From assembly GCF_027359675.1 (NCBI RefSeq), contig NZ_CP114786.1, positions 1,616,501-1,680,500 on the forward strand: a DNA stretch of 64,000 nt, given 5' to 3'. Shown piece after piece: positions 26,413-37,451 of this stretch (position 1 is the first letter of the stretch; the number at the start of each line of letters is the position of its first letter). The DNA is from Roseibium sp. Sym1 (GTDB lineage Bacteria; Pseudomonadota; Alphaproteobacteria; Rhizobiales; Stappiaceae). Below the pieces are notes generated by a model that saw only the letters and a program-made list of their open reading frames with translations, was not told where the DNA came from and did not search any database. A program made the position numbers and the translations under genes.

Positions 26413-26570
26413 TTTCTGTTTCCTTTGGGGCGAACCGGCGAGGGAAGCCGGTCCTCACTGTCTACACCGCCTCATTTAGCTTTTCCCACCCGTTTCACAA
26501 TGCATGTTATTGCATTGCAGCACTTCTGGAGTCGCGGGGCTGGTTAACGGGGAAGGAGAATCAACGGCGG

Positions 26571-26730
26571 GCGTCACCCCGGACAAGCGATAGCGCAGAT
26601 CCGGGGCCTACTCGCATCGCCGCTTGTCACCAAGATAACTTGTTCGAGCCGTCTTGCCGCAAATAATGTCCGCTCTGCAGATGAGTAGGCCCCGGGTCTC
26701 ACTTCGTTCGCCCGGGGTTGTTTGTCTGAA
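26571..26730. repeat. Inverted-repeat element next to the IS110 insertion
   Basis: Core arms ccggggcctactc (26601-26613) and gagtaggccccgg (26683-26695) are perfect; flanking sequence (caccccggacaagcg / cgttcgcccggggt) pairs imperfectly, giving a long stem. It resembles intergenic palindromes known as preferred targets of IS110-type elements. It directly precedes the IS left flank. Confidence 0.7.
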
Positions 26731-26748
26731 GAGGTTTTATAGTGGGGT

Positions 26749-26779
26749 TGGTCTCCCGGACTGCAATTCCGGGAGACCA
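26749..26779 (+). ncRNA. Candidate bridge-RNA stem in the IS110 left flank
   Basis: Perfect 12-bp stem tggtctcccgga / tccgggagacca with a 7-base loop, about 145 bases upstream of the transposase start. IS110 elements are known to express a structured RNA from this flank that pairs with target and donor DNA. The stem and the 150-200 nt non-coding stretch fit; the pairing loops were not resolved by eye. Confidence 0.4.
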
Positions 26780-26922
26780 GTGACAGACGACCGAGCCGGG
26801 ATAGGGTTTTCACCCGTTGTCATCAAGGTTCTCTGTCGCTTCCTTTTCCCGCTTGGAGAGTTGGATGGGCCGCTGGTCGCACGCCCGCAAACAATCCGAA
26901 GCATGAACAGGATACCATCTTC

Positions 26923-27873
26923 ATGAGCGTTCTTGAATGTGCACCGTCCCATGTGGTCGGTATTGATGTTTCCAAAGACACTTTGGTGGTCTTTGATCAG
27001 ACACAGCAGAGACTGACGAGTATCGACAACAATCGGGACGCGATCGCCAAACTGGTCGCCTCTTTTGGTCCGGACGCACTGGTTGTGTGCGAGCCCACTG
27101 GCGGACACGAGGCTCTCCTGGTGAGTGAGCTGATAGCGCAAGGCGTTGCCTGCCACCGGGCCGACACCCTGAAGGTCCAGGCGTTCATTAAGTCTTTCGG
27201 CCGGCTGGCAAAAACCGATGCCATCGATGCCAAGGCACTTGCTCAATATGGCGAAGAACGCTGGAAACAGCTCCCGCTGCTCCAACCCAAAGACGAGGCA
27301 CAAGGGGAGCTGGCTGCGTTGGTAAGCCGGCGGGAGGGGCTCATGGCGATCAAGATAGCCGAGACCAATCGCTTGAAGGCCCCTGCCAACAACAGGAGAC
27401 TTGTGAGATCGTTCAAGACCGTCATTGCCTGTGTGCAGAGGCAAATCGACCGGATCGACGAGGAGATCGAAGACCTGATCGCCTCCTCCCAGACCCTGTC
27501 ACGACGCATGCAGATCTGCTGTTCTTTGCCTGGTGTGGGGGAACGGACAGCCATTGCCTTGCTCGCAACGATGCCAGAGCTGGGTACCCTAACCCGAAGG
27601 CAGGCTGCTTCCCTCGCGGGGCTGGCGCCGCACCCCAGAGACAGCGGAACCCTAAAAGGCTACCGCAAAATGCGGGGAGGACGACCCGAAGTTCGCAAAG
27701 GCGTCTTTATGGCCGCACTGGCTGGATCGCGAGCAAAAGGACCGTTAAGTGCCTTCTATCAAAGGCTTATTGAAAACGGAAAGAAGCCTATCGTAGCCAT
27801 CTCCGCACTCATGAGAAAGATCATCGTCATCCTAAATGCAAAAATCAGAGACGAAATGAGCGCAATGAGTTGA
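26923..27873 (+). CDS. IS110-family transposase
   Basis: 316 residues. The N-terminal DEDD (RuvC-like) domain has VGIDVSKDTLVVFD, VVCEPTGGHEALL and LAKTDAIDAKALA, giving all four acidic positions. A coiled region (about 130-200) leads to the C-terminal Transposase_20 domain with LPGVGERTAIALLATMPELG, then LAGLAPHPRDSGTLKGYRKM, which carries the conserved catalytic Ser. The frame is intact, so the element may be active. Confidence 0.93.
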   Translation: MSVLECAPSHVVGIDVSKDTLVVFDQTQQRLTSIDNNRDAIAKLVASFGPDALVVCEPTGGHEALLVSELIAQGVACHRADTLKVQAFIKSFGRLAKTDAIDAKALAQYGEERWKQLPLLQPKDEAQGELAALVSRREGLMAIKIAETNRLKAPANNRRLVRSFKTVIACVQRQIDRIDEEIEDLIASSQTLSRRMQICCSLPGVGERTAIALLATMPELGTLTRRQAASLAGLAPHPRDSGTLKGYRKMRGGRPEVRKGVFMAALAGSRAKGPLSAFYQRLIENGKKPIVAISALMRKIIVILNAKIRDEMSAMS

Positions 27874-27902
27874 TGACACTCTGGAAGATTAGGACAAGCA
27901 AA

Positions 27903-27928
27903 AGCCGCGCGCTTTACAGCGCACGGCT
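27903..27928 (-). terminator. Terminator after trpB
   Basis: On the minus strand: agccgtgcgct, loop gtaa, agcgcgcggct, then tttgctt. The stem has one G-U pair. It lies 26 bases past the trpB stop, so trpF-trpB transcription probably ends here and does not reach trpA. Confidence 0.8.
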
Positions 27929-27953
27929 TACCAAACCTCGATAGATCCGATTC

Positions 27954-29168
<1,215 letters not shown>

Positions 29169-29194
29169 GCGAAAACTCCTTGAAATCCGGTCAC

Positions 29195-29851
29195 TCAGCC
29201 CGGAACCTTGACGCCTTTGGCCGCGGCCAGAAAAGCGCGAATGAGATCACTGTCCTTGACGCCCTTGTCCCGTTCGACACCGGAGGAAACGTCCACCGCC
29301 GTCACACCGCTCAGCCGGATGGCTTCGGCGACATTTGAAGGATCCAGCCCTCCGGAAAGCATGAAGGGCTTCTTCAGGTCAAGATCTTTCAGGATCGACC
29401 AGTCATAGGACACGCCGTTGCCGCCGGGCAGCTCCGATCCTTTCGGCGGTTTGGCATCGAACAGAAGCCAATCGGCAACGACTGCGTAATACTGCGCGGC
29501 TTCCAGATCCGCCTTCTCCGAGATCGACATCGCTTTCATGACCTTGACGCCATGCATCACCTTGGCCGCCGCCAGAGATTCCGGGGCTTCCGACCCATGA
29601 AACTGGATGATGTCCGGGTTCACCAGTTCCTTGATCCGGGACAGGCCGTCCAGGTCCATGTTGACGGTCACCGCCACGATCTCCGCCCTGCCGCGGGCCA
29701 TGTCGGCCAGCCTGCAGGCGTCGCTCAGCGAGACATGACGCGGGCTCTTGGGAAAGAACATCAGCCCGACCATGTCCGCCCCCGCGTCCAGCGCGGCTGC
29801 CATGGTGTCCTCGGTCGAGAGACCGCAGATTTTGACTTTAATATCCGACAT
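29195..29851 (-). CDS. trpF: Phosphoribosylanthranilate isomerase
   Basis: 218 residues. Catalytic Cys in [12 protein letters not shown] at the N-terminus; [38 protein letters not shown] with the catalytic Asp, and [12 protein letters not shown] follow in family order. First gene of the trpF-trpB unit. Its promoter must lie in 29852-30116, shared with the divergent methyltransferase gene. Confidence 0.97.
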   Translation of the reverse strand: MSDIKVKICGLSTEDTMAAALDAGADMVGLMFFPKSPRHVSLSDACRLADMARGRAEIVAVTVNMDLDGLSRIKELVNPDIIQFHGSEAPESLAAAKVMHGVKVMKAMSISEKADLEAAQYYAVVADWLLFDAKPPKGSELPGGNGVSYDWSILKDLDLKKPFMLSGGLDPSNVAEAIRLSGVTAVDVSSGVERDKGVKDSDLIRAFLAAAKGVKVPG

Positions 29852-30116
29852 GGTTCCGAGGTATCGCCGGTGAAGCGAAGTTTGTCAAAAGGGGAATTCC
29901 ACCTCGAATTTCGAACATCACTCATGTTCGCGCAGCCTCGCCCCTGTTCGCTCCGCCAATTTGACAGGGGAGAGGACTATTTTTCGACAGGCATGGCCCC
30001 GAATTCGGCAAAGAGACGGCGAAAAATCTCGCCGCGATGTTAAAAGCCTTGCAACATCCCCTAAATGCTGTTTGCAAGATGGCTGACGAACGGTCCTGAA
30101 CTGAAGGTACTTGTTA

Positions 30117-30800
30117 ATGACTGACACAACCCATCAAGACGGCGCTCAAGAACACCATTGGGCTGGCCGCCGCGGTGACCGATACACCGACCGCAACACC
30201 TTTCTCGAAACCCAGGTCGAAAAACGCGTCGATTTCTGGAAGAAGTGTTTTCGCAAGACGGACGATGTTGCCTCGATGGTTGAGTTCGGCCCAAATGCCG
30301 GCATCAACCTTCACGCGATCAAGCGCGCCTTTCCGGATCTGTCCCTGTCCGCTGTGGAACTGAACGCAAAAGCCGTCAGCCAATTGCAGGAAAGCCTTCC
30401 GGGCGTTGAAGTGTTCCACGACAATATCGTGACCTTTGACGCGGACAGGACCTGGGACATGGTGCTGATCAAGGGTGTCCTGATTCACGTTACCAAGGAC
30501 GACAAGTACCACGCGGTTCTGGCGAACATGGACAAGTACGCCGACAAATACGTCCTGATCGTCGATCACGTTTCCGACGAACCGGTGAAGGTCAGATACT
30601 ATGAGCGGGACGATCTCTGGCTGATCCGGAATTTTCCGATCGATTTCATCGATCGCCACCCGGACTGGCGGATCATCGACATGGGCTTCTTCCACCGGAA
30701 CGACGTCGGTGAGGGAATCCGGGATGACTGCCGGGATATGCGCTGGTTTCTGCTGAAAAAGGACGCTGCCGGAGGATCTTCTTCCGACACCCCGGCTTGA
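30117..30800 (+). CDS. Pseudaminic-acid-associated methylase-like SAM methyltransferase
   Basis: 227 residues from ATG 30117, with GAAGG upstream. The SAM-binding motif is MVEFGPNAGINLHAIKRAF, followed by LSAVELNAKAVSQL and DMVLIKGVLIHV. This arrangement is that of the methylase found in pseudaminic-acid gene clusters. No other nonulosonate or glycan gene is nearby, so the role is open: a surface-sugar methylase acting away from its cluster, or another small-molecule methyltransferase. Confidence 0.8.
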   Translation: MTDTTHQDGAQEHHWAGRRGDRYTDRNTFLETQVEKRVDFWKKCFRKTDDVASMVEFGPNAGINLHAIKRAFPDLSLSAVELNAKAVSQLQESLPGVEVFHDNIVTFDADRTWDMVLIKGVLIHVTKDDKYHAVLANMDKYADKYVLIVDHVSDEPVKVRYYERDDLWLIRNFPIDFIDRHPDWRIIDMGFFHRNDVGEGIRDDCRDMRWFLLKKDAAGGSSSDTPA

Positions 30801-30823
30801 AGATCTTCGCGCTCTCAACAAGA

Positions 30824-30848
30824 GGCGCCGGAACGTGGTTCCGGCGCC
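30824..30848. terminator. Hairpin between convergent methyltransferase and maeB
   Basis: Perfect 11-bp stem ggcgccggaac / gttccggcgcc with a 3-base loop. There is no strong T-run on either strand, but the position between two convergent genes suits a bidirectional stop. Confidence 0.65.
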
Positions 30849-30855
30849 AGCCACG

Positions 30856-33135
30856 TTAGGTCACGTTGAACGCCGCGATGGCTGCCATGTTGACGATGTC
30901 GCTGTCCTTTGCGCCCAGCGGCACGATCTGGATCGGCTTGTCGAAGCCGACGAGAAGCGGTCCGATGACCGTGGCGCCGCCGAGTTCCTGCAGCATCTTG
31001 GTGGCGATGGAAGCGGAGTGGAACGCCGGCATGACCAGGACGTTGGCCGGACCGGACAGGCGGCAGAACGGGTAGGATCCCATGCGGTCCATGTTGAGCG
31101 CGACGTCAGCGGCCATTTCGCCGTCATATTCGAAATCGACCCGGCGCCGGTCGAGGATTTTCACCGCCTCGATCACCTTCTCGGACCGCTCGCCCTTGGG
31201 ATGGCCGAAGGTGGAATAGGCCAGCATCGCCACGCGCGGCTCGTAGCCGAGCTTGCGGGCGACATGGGCGGCTTCCTCCGCGATATCGGCAAGTTCCTCC
31301 GAGGTCGGCATGTCGATCACGGCCGTGTCGGCGATCAGGACCGTTCGGCCGCGGGCCAGCGCCAGCGACACGCCGATCACCCGGTGGCCGGGTTTCGGGT
31401 CGATGGTCGCCTTGACCGTGTCGAGCGCTACCGAATAGTTCCGCGTCAGGCCCGTCACCATGGCATCGGCGTCGCCCCGGGCGACCATGATCGCGCCCCA
31501 GTAGTTGCGGTCGTTGTTGACCATGCGCTGGCAGTCACGCAGAAGATAGCCCCGGCGCTGCAGGCGGCCATAGAGATATTGCGCATAGTCGGCGTTGCGG
31601 TCCGACAGACGCGCGTTCTGGATGGACAATCCGGACTTGCCGAGATCGATGCCGGCCTGCTCGGCCATTTTCCGGATCTCGTCCTCGCGGCCGATCAGGA
31701 TCGCCTCGCCCAGGCCCTGCGAAACGAAGCTGGCGGCGGCGCGGATGACCGGCTCCTCCTCGCCCTCGGCGAAAACAACGCGTTTCGGCTGCTGGCGCAC
31801 CTTGGAGAAGATCCGCTGCAGCGTGCCGGCGATCGGATCGCGGCGCGCCGACAGCTGGTTCTTGTAGGCTTCCATGTCGACGATCGGACGGCGGGCGACG
31901 CCGGAATCCATCGCCGCCTGGGCAACAGCGGGCGGGATCGCGGAAATCAGGCGCGGATCGAACGGCACCGGAATGATGTATTCCGGTCCGAATTTCGGCC
32001 GGTTGCCCCGATAGGCGGCCGCGACCTCGTCCGGCACTTCCTCGCGCGCCAGTTCGGCCAGCGCATGCGCGCAGGCGACCTTCATGTCGTCGTTGATCGT
32101 GGTTGCCTGGACATCCAGCGCGCCACGGAAAATATAGGGAAAGCCGAGCACGTTGTTGACCTGGTTCGGGTAGTCCGACCGGCCGGTGGCAACGATGGCA
32201 TCGTCGCGCACCGCATGCGCCTCCTCGGGGGTGATCTCCGGATCCGGATTGGCCATGGCGAAAATGATCGGGTTCGGCGCCATCGCCTTCAGCATGTCCG
32301 CCGTCAGCGCGCCCTTCACCGACACGCCGATGAAGACATCCGCACCCTTGAGCGCGTCATAGAGCGACCGGGCCTTGGTCTCGATGGCGTGGGCGGACTT
32401 CCACTGGTTCATGCCCTCTTCGCGGCCCTTGTAGATCACGCCCTTGGTGTCGCAGAGCGTGACGTTTGCGTGGGGAATGCCCATGGCCTTGATCAGCTCG
32501 ATACAGGCGATACCCGCCGCGCCCGCGCCGTTGCAGACCACTTTCGTGTCCTTCATGTCGCGGCCGGTCATGTGCAGCGCGTTGATCAGGCCCGCGGCGG
32601 CGATGATCGCGGTGCCGTGCTGGTCATCGTGGAAGACCGGGATGTCCATCAATTCGCGCAGACGCTGCTCGATGATGAAACAGTCCGGCGCCTTGATGTC
32701 CTCAAGGTTGATGCCGCCGAAGGACGGGCCGAGGTAGCGCACGGAGTTGATGAATTCGTCAACGTCCTGGGTGTCGACCTCAAGGTCGATGCTGTCGACA
32801 TCGGCAAAACGCTTGAACAGCACCGACTTGCCTTCCATCACCGGCTTTGACGCCAGGGCGCCGAGGTTGCCGAGACCCAGGATCGCGGAGCCGTTGGAAA
32901 TCACGGCGACCATGTTGCCCTTGGTGGTGTAGTCGTAGGCGCGGCTCGGATCGTCCGCGATCGCCAGCACCGGCACGGCCACGCCCGGAGAATAGGCCAG
33001 CGACAGGTCCCGCTGGGTGGCCATCGGCTTGGTCGGCGCGATCTCCAGTTTCCCGGGCCGGCCCTCCTGATGGAACTGAAGCGCTTCCTGATCGGTGAAG
33101 CTGACGCTGGTCTTGGCGGATTTATCGGAGGGCAT
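30856..33135 (-). CDS. maeB: NADP-dependent malic enzyme with phosphotransacetylase-like domain
   Basis: 759 residues, the MaeB size. The malic-enzyme part (1 to about 430) has SLAYSPGVAVPVLAI, FEDIKAPDCF-like INLEDIKAPDCFIIEQ, FHDDQHGTAII and VVCNGAGAAGIACIELI. The C-terminal part (about 440-759) is phosphotransacetylase-like, with VFAEGEEEPVIRAA and DGEMAADVALNMDRMGSYPF, and serves regulation rather than catalysis in this family. It decarboxylates malate to pyruvate, giving NADPH. It is divergent from mutS. Confidence 0.97.
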   Translation of the reverse strand: MPSDKSAKTSVSFTDQEALQFHQEGRPGKLEIAPTKPMATQRDLSLAYSPGVAVPVLAIADDPSRAYDYTTKGNMVAVISNGSAILGLGNLGALASKPVMEGKSVLFKRFADVDSIDLEVDTQDVDEFINSVRYLGPSFGGINLEDIKAPDCFIIEQRLRELMDIPVFHDDQHGTAIIAAAGLINALHMTGRDMKDTKVVCNGAGAAGIACIELIKAMGIPHANVTLCDTKGVIYKGREEGMNQWKSAHAIETKARSLYDALKGADVFIGVSVKGALTADMLKAMAPNPIIFAMANPDPEITPEEAHAVRDDAIVATGRSDYPNQVNNVLGFPYIFRGALDVQATTINDDMKVACAHALAELAREEVPDEVAAAYRGNRPKFGPEYIIPVPFDPRLISAIPPAVAQAAMDSGVARRPIVDMEAYKNQLSARRDPIAGTLQRIFSKVRQQPKRVVFAEGEEEPVIRAAASFVSQGLGEAILIGREDEIRKMAEQAGIDLGKSGLSIQNARLSDRNADYAQYLYGRLQRRGYLLRDCQRMVNNDRNYWGAIMVARGDADAMVTGLTRNYSVALDTVKATIDPKPGHRVIGVSLALARGRTVLIADTAVIDMPTSEELADIAEEAAHVARKLGYEPRVAMLAYSTFGHPKGERSEKVIEAVKILDRRRVDFEYDGEMAADVALNMDRMGSYPFCRLSGPANVLVMPAFHSASIATKMLQELGGATVIGPLLVGFDKPIQIVPLGAKDSDIVNMAAIAAFNVT

Positions 33136-33269
33136 GACGCGGACGTTTCCTTTTTGGTCGCTCTCTTGACGGGCGGGAGCCTGACCTTATCCCCTGCAAA
33201 ATGAAGCCTCAAGCCATGATGGCCTACCCCCTTGGTGGAATGGCGCACACAGTTTGCTAGTACTCTCCT

Positions 33270-35993
33270 ATGAGTGGACAGAGCGCACAAAAACTGGCCC
33301 CGGCGGATGCCAAGGTCACGCCGATGATGGCCCAGTTCCTGGAGATCAAGGCCGCCAACCCGGACAGTCTGCTGTTCTACCGGATGGGCGATTTCTACGA
33401 ATTGTTTTTCGAGGACGCCGAAATTGCCTCCGCGGCGCTCGGCATCACGCTGACCAAGCGCGGCAAGCACCAGGGTGAAGACATCCCCATGTGCGGCGTG
33501 CCCGTCCACGCGGCCGACGACTATCTTCAGAAGCTGATCGCCAAGGGCCACCGGGTGTCCGTCTGCGAACAGACCGAAGATCCGGCGGAAGCCAAGAAAC
33601 GCGGCTCGAAATCCGTTGTCCGCCGAGACGTCGTGCGCCTCGTCACCCCCGGCACGCTGACCGAGGAACGCTTGCTGGATGCCTCCTCGAACAACTACCT
33701 GATGGCCCTGACCCGGCTGAAGGGCGGTTCGCTGCAGGGCGACGCGGTCTACGGACTTGCCTGGATCGACATGTCGACCGGCACTTTCCAGGTCTCGGAA
33801 ACCGACCACCAGCGCCTCGCGGCGGATCTTGCCCAGGTGAGCCCGCAAGAACTTATCCTGGCGGACAACCTGTTGCAGGAGAGCGAATTGCGGCTGCTGG
33901 CCGAACAATCCGGCGGGGCTCTTTCGCCGGTACCCCGCGCCTTTTTCGACAGCTCGACCGCCACCGACCGGCTGGCGCATTATTTCGGCGTGAAGACCCT
34001 GGACGGCTTCGGCACGTTCAGCCGGGCGGAACTGTCGGCCGCCGCCGGCATCCTGTCCTATGTCGAAAAGACCCAGCTCGGCGAACGCCCGCCGCTCGAT
34101 CCACCGGTGCGCGAGGCCGGTGCCGGACGCATGCTGATCGACCCGGCAACCCGCGCCAACCTGGAACTGTCCCGGACCCTGTCGGGCGAAAAACAGGGCT
34201 CACTGCTGGCGACCATCGACCGAACGGTCACCGGCGGCGGCTCCCGTCTCCTGGCCAGCCGGCTTGCCGGCCCCCTGGTCCATGTCGAGGCGATCCAGCA
34301 CCGGCATGATGCCGTCGCGTTCTTCCTCGACAACGAAATCATGCGCGAGGGCCTGCGCCAGACGCTGAAAGGCGCGCCGGACATGGCCCGCGCCCTGTCA
34401 CGCATTGCGCTCAACCGCGGCGGTCCGCGCGATATCCTTGCCATCGCCCGGGGACTGGAGGCCGCCCGCGCGGTGCTCGACCAGACCGGATCAAGCCCGG
34501 CGGAGATCCCGGCGGAAATCGCCGCAGCGCGAGCCAGCCTGGAACAGGCGCCGCATGAGCTGGGCGCCGAACTCGTGTCGGCGATCAAGGAAGAACCGCC
34601 GCTCCTGAAGCGCGACGGCGGTTTCATTGCCTCCGGCTACAATGGCGATCTCGACGAACTGCGCTCGCTGCGTGACGAAAGCCGCAAGGTGATCGCCAAG
34701 CTCCAGGCGGACTATTCGGAGGAACTCGGTCTCAGATCCCTGAAGATCAAGCACAACAACGTGCTCGGCTGGTTCATCGAGGCACCGTCGGCGCAGACCG
34801 AAAAGCTGACCGCCGATCCGGGCCGGTTCATTCACCGCCAGACCATGGCGGGCGCCATGCGCTTCACCACCACCGAACTGGCGGACCTGGAATCGAAGAT
34901 TGCCAGCGCCGGCGAACGCTCGCTCGCCATCGAGCTTGAGATCTTCGACCGTCTGGCCAAGGCCATAATCGACACGGGCGAGGCCATCAAGGCCGCCGCC
35001 AACGGGCTTGGCATCCTGGACGTGTCGGCCGCGCTGGCCAAGCTGGCCCAGGAAGAAAACCACGTCCGCCCGACCGTCGACGACAGCCGCGCCTTCGACA
35101 TAAGGGGCGGGCGCCACCCGGTGGTCGAACTGGCACTGAAAAAATCGGGCAGCGACAGCTTTGTCGCCAACGACGCCGATCTCGGGCCGGAAAAAGACGA
35201 GGATATCGGCCATATCTGGCTGATCACCGGTCCGAACATGGCCGGTAAATCGACCTTCCTGCGCCAAAACGCCCTGATCGCGGTGCTCGCCCAGATGGGT
35301 GCCTTCGTGCCTGCCGCCTCCGCCCATATCGGCGTGGTCGACCGGCTGTTCTCCCGTGTCGGCGCGGCGGACGATCTCGCCCGCGGGCGCTCGACCTTCA
35401 TGGTGGAAATGGTCGAGACAGCGGCGATCCTCAACCAGGCCGGTGACCGGTCGCTGGTGATCCTTGATGAAATCGGGCGCGGCACGGCCACGTTTGACGG
35501 TCTGTCGATCGCCTGGGCAACCATCGAGCACCTGCATGAGGTCAACCGCTCCCGTGCCCTGTTCGCCACGCATTATCATGAACTGACGGCACTGTCGGCC
35601 AAGCTGGACCGCCTGTCCAATGCCACCGTGTCGGTGAAGGAATGGAACGGCGAGGTGATCTTCCTGCACGAGATCGTGCCGGGTGCCGCCGATCGCTCCT
35701 ACGGCATCCAGGTGGCCAAGCTGGCCGGTCTGCCTGCCAGCGTTGTCGCGCGGTCCCAGCAGGTGCTCAGCCAGTTGGAAGAACAGGACCGGCGATCGCC
35801 GGCCGAAAGCCTGATCGACGAACTGCCGCTTTTCGCCAGCATCGCGCCGCCGCCGCCCGGCGCCACGGGCTTTGCGGAACCTGATCCGGTTGCCGATGCA
35901 CTCAAAGAGATCGATCCGGATGACATGACGCCCCGCGAGGCGCTGGAAGCCCTCTACCGGCTGAAAAAACTGCGGGCAGAGCAGGGCAGCTGA
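33270..35993 (+). CDS. mutS: DNA mismatch repair protein MutS
   Basis: 907 residues. Mismatch-contact motif [11 protein letters not shown] near residue 40; connector and lever domains in the middle; ATPase with Walker [16 protein letters not shown] near 654, the signature [16 protein letters not shown], Walker [18 protein letters not shown] and the switch FATHYHEL. The C-terminal end holds a tetramer-type tail ([14 protein letters not shown]). It recognises base mismatches and recruits MutL. It stands alone and is divergent from maeB, a pairing seen in related genomes. Confidence 0.98.
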   Translation: MSGQSAQKLAPADAKVTPMMAQFLEIKAANPDSLLFYRMGDFYELFFEDAEIASAALGITLTKRGKHQGEDIPMCGVPVHAADDYLQKLIAKGHRVSVCEQTEDPAEAKKRGSKSVVRRDVVRLVTPGTLTEERLLDASSNNYLMALTRLKGGSLQGDAVYGLAWIDMSTGTFQVSETDHQRLAADLAQVSPQELILADNLLQESELRLLAEQSGGALSPVPRAFFDSSTATDRLAHYFGVKTLDGFGTFSRAELSAAAGILSYVEKTQLGERPPLDPPVREAGAGRMLIDPATRANLELSRTLSGEKQGSLLATIDRTVTGGGSRLLASRLAGPLVHVEAIQHRHDAVAFFLDNEIMREGLRQTLKGAPDMARALSRIALNRGGPRDILAIARGLEAARAVLDQTGSSPAEIPAEIAAARASLEQAPHELGAELVSAIKEEPPLLKRDGGFIASGYNGDLDELRSLRDESRKVIAKLQADYSEELGLRSLKIKHNNVLGWFIEAPSAQTEKLTADPGRFIHRQTMAGAMRFTTTELADLESKIASAGERSLAIELEIFDRLAKAIIDTGEAIKAAANGLGILDVSAALAKLAQEENHVRPTVDDSRAFDIRGGRHPVVELALKKSGSDSFVANDADLGPEKDEDIGHIWLITGPNMAGKSTFLRQNALIAVLAQMGAFVPAASAHIGVVDRLFSRVGAADDLARGRSTFMVEMVETAAILNQAGDRSLVILDEIGRGTATFDGLSIAWATIEHLHEVNRSRALFATHYHELTALSAKLDRLSNATVSVKEWNGEVIFLHEIVPGAADRSYGIQVAKLAGLPASVVARSQQVLSQLEEQDRRSPAESLIDELPLFASIAPPPPGATGFAEPDPVADALKEIDPDDMTPREALEALYRLKKLRAEQGS

Positions 35994-36002
35994 GTAGAAG
36001 AG

Positions 36003-36155
36003 GGGCTTGTGGCGGATCCTTCGAGACGCCGCTATGCGGCTCCTCGGGATGACGCCTTTTTTCGTAGCGACTTCCAGGAACCATGCCAGACACTCTGCGT
36101 CATCCTGAGGAGGGCCAAGGGCCCGTCTCGAAGGATCCACCACAGGCTCAAGCCC
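36003..36155. repeat. Dispersed inverted-repeat element after mutS
   Basis: Left part ggcttgtggcggatccttcg, then agacg, mirrors the right part cgtctcgaaggatccaccac, then aggct; inner stems ctcctcgggatgacg / cgtcatcctgaggag also match. It occupies almost the whole gap before the transporter gene and shares its core (gtcatcctgaggag and gtctcgaaggat) with the elements at 13932, 54001, 54236 and 60741. Confidence 0.8.
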
Positions 36156-36263
36156 AAACCCCGCGCTTCGATCTTGTCAGGGTGTCAAGAAAAGCCGTGA
36201 CCACGGGATGTTGCAGAGCTAGGTTATCGGTCTTGCCTGCTCAAAACCCGTTCGGCCTGTTTC

Positions 36264-37451
36264 ATGTTTTCCCTTCCACGGCTCCCCCGCCAGGTGGTGC
36301 TGATCCTGTTGCTTCAGTTCACCAACAGCCTTGGCGTGTCGGCACTGGTGCCGATGATGAGCTTTTTCATTGTCGAGGGACTCAATGCCGAACCCTGGCA
36401 GATCGGGCTCTATACCGGGCTGGTTATGCCGCTGACCCTTGCGGTCAATCGCTGGGCGGGGGAACGGCTGGACAATAACGTCCCGGTCAAGCGGCTGCTG
36501 GTCATCTCCGTCCTGGCCTATGTCATCCTGTCGGCCTTGCTGACCCAGATCACCAGCCTGCTGATGCTTCTGGTCCTGATCGCGCCCCTGATGAGTCTCT
36601 CCAACATGGGCGCAGGGGTCGTCTTCACATTCGGCCGCCTCTATGCCGAGCAGCAGGAAATGGACGTCGCCCGGGTCAATTCGTGGCTGCGCATGATGGT
36701 GTCCCTGGCGTGGATGATCGGTCCGGCAATTTCGTTTTCCATCGTCGCGAAATTCGGCTTCGTGTCGGCATTCCTGTCTGCCTTCGGCATCGGGGTGGTC
36801 TACCTGGTGCTTTGGCATGTTGTCGTGCCCGCCGGTTTCAGGTCGACACGAGAGCGCAGGCAAACCGCGGGCCGGCAGCCGATCAACTGGGGCCTCCAGA
36901 TTGCCGGCCTGACCTGTCTCGGTTTCGTGATCACCAATTCCCTGTTCGTTTCGGCCATGCCCCTGTTCTTCGTCCGTGAAACCGGGTTGCCCGGTGCAAC
37001 CCCGGGCCTGTCCCTGTCGGTGAAATGCCTCGTGGAAGTCTTCGTGATCTTCGGCTCCGTCCGCCTGGCGGAGCGCATCGGCACACGGCAGGTGCTGATG
37101 CTGGCGGCCTGTCTCGCGGCGATCAGCATGGTGCTTTTCGCCCAGGTCACCGCCCTGTGGCAAGCGCTCGCCATCGCCATCCTGGAAGGCACGTATTACG
37201 GGCTCTTCGCCGGCGTGGCGATCTCCTTTGTCCAGAGCTACGCAGTGGATCGCCCGGGCCGGGCAACGGCCGTCTACATGAACAGCCTGTTCCTCGGCGG
37301 GATGATCGGCAGCGTCTCGATGGGCTTCATCGCCAGTGTGACGAGCTTCCAGACCGTTCTCTACACGGCGGCCTTTTCCGCGGCCGCGGCGTTGTTCGTT
37401 CTCGTTGCCACGTTCAAGGTGCAGCCGAAAACGGTGGAAGACAGCGTCTAG
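36264..37451 (+). CDS. MFS transporter, sugar-efflux (SET)-like
   Basis: 395 residues with about 12 hydrophobic segments. The region VARVNSWLRMMVSLAWMIGPA between helices 4 and 5 and the overall pattern recall the SetA/SetB sugar efflux transporters, where NSFLR...SLAWVxGPP is typical. Substrate unproven. Its stop overlaps the end of the convergent DUF2244 gene by 4 bp. Confidence 0.85.
   Translation: MFSLPRLPRQVVLILLLQFTNSLGVSALVPMMSFFIVEGLNAEPWQIGLYTGLVMPLTLAVNRWAGERLDNNVPVKRLLVISVLAYVILSALLTQITSLLMLLVLIAPLMSLSNMGAGVVFTFGRLYAEQQEMDVARVNSWLRMMVSLAWMIGPAISFSIVAKFGFVSAFLSAFGIGVVYLVLWHVVVPAGFRSTRERRQTAGRQPINWGLQIAGLTCLGFVITNSLFVSAMPLFFVRETGLPGATPGLSLSVKCLVEVFVIFGSVRLAERIGTRQVLMLAACLAAISMVLFAQVTALWQALAIAILEGTYYGLFAGVAISFVQSYAVDRPGRATAVYMNSLFLGGMIGSVSMGFIASVTSFQTVLYTAAFSAAAALFVLVATFKVQPKTVEDSV

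Larger units (their letters stand above)
26735..27898 (+). mobile_element. IS110-family insertion sequence, ends not fixed
   Basis: One transposase gene with a long non-coding left flank and a very short right flank, as in IS110-group elements, which lack terminal inverted repeats and make no clear target duplication. The left limit is taken after the repeat at 26571-26730 and the right limit before the trpB terminator; both are approximate. The left flank holds a stable hairpin and is the place where IS110 elements encode their guide (bridge) RNA. Confidence 0.7.

Noticed and set aside
30835..32850. 671-codon open frame antisense to maeB
   Set aside because: It lies wholly opposite a full-length, highly conserved malic enzyme; the product is His/Arg/Asp-rich with no motif.
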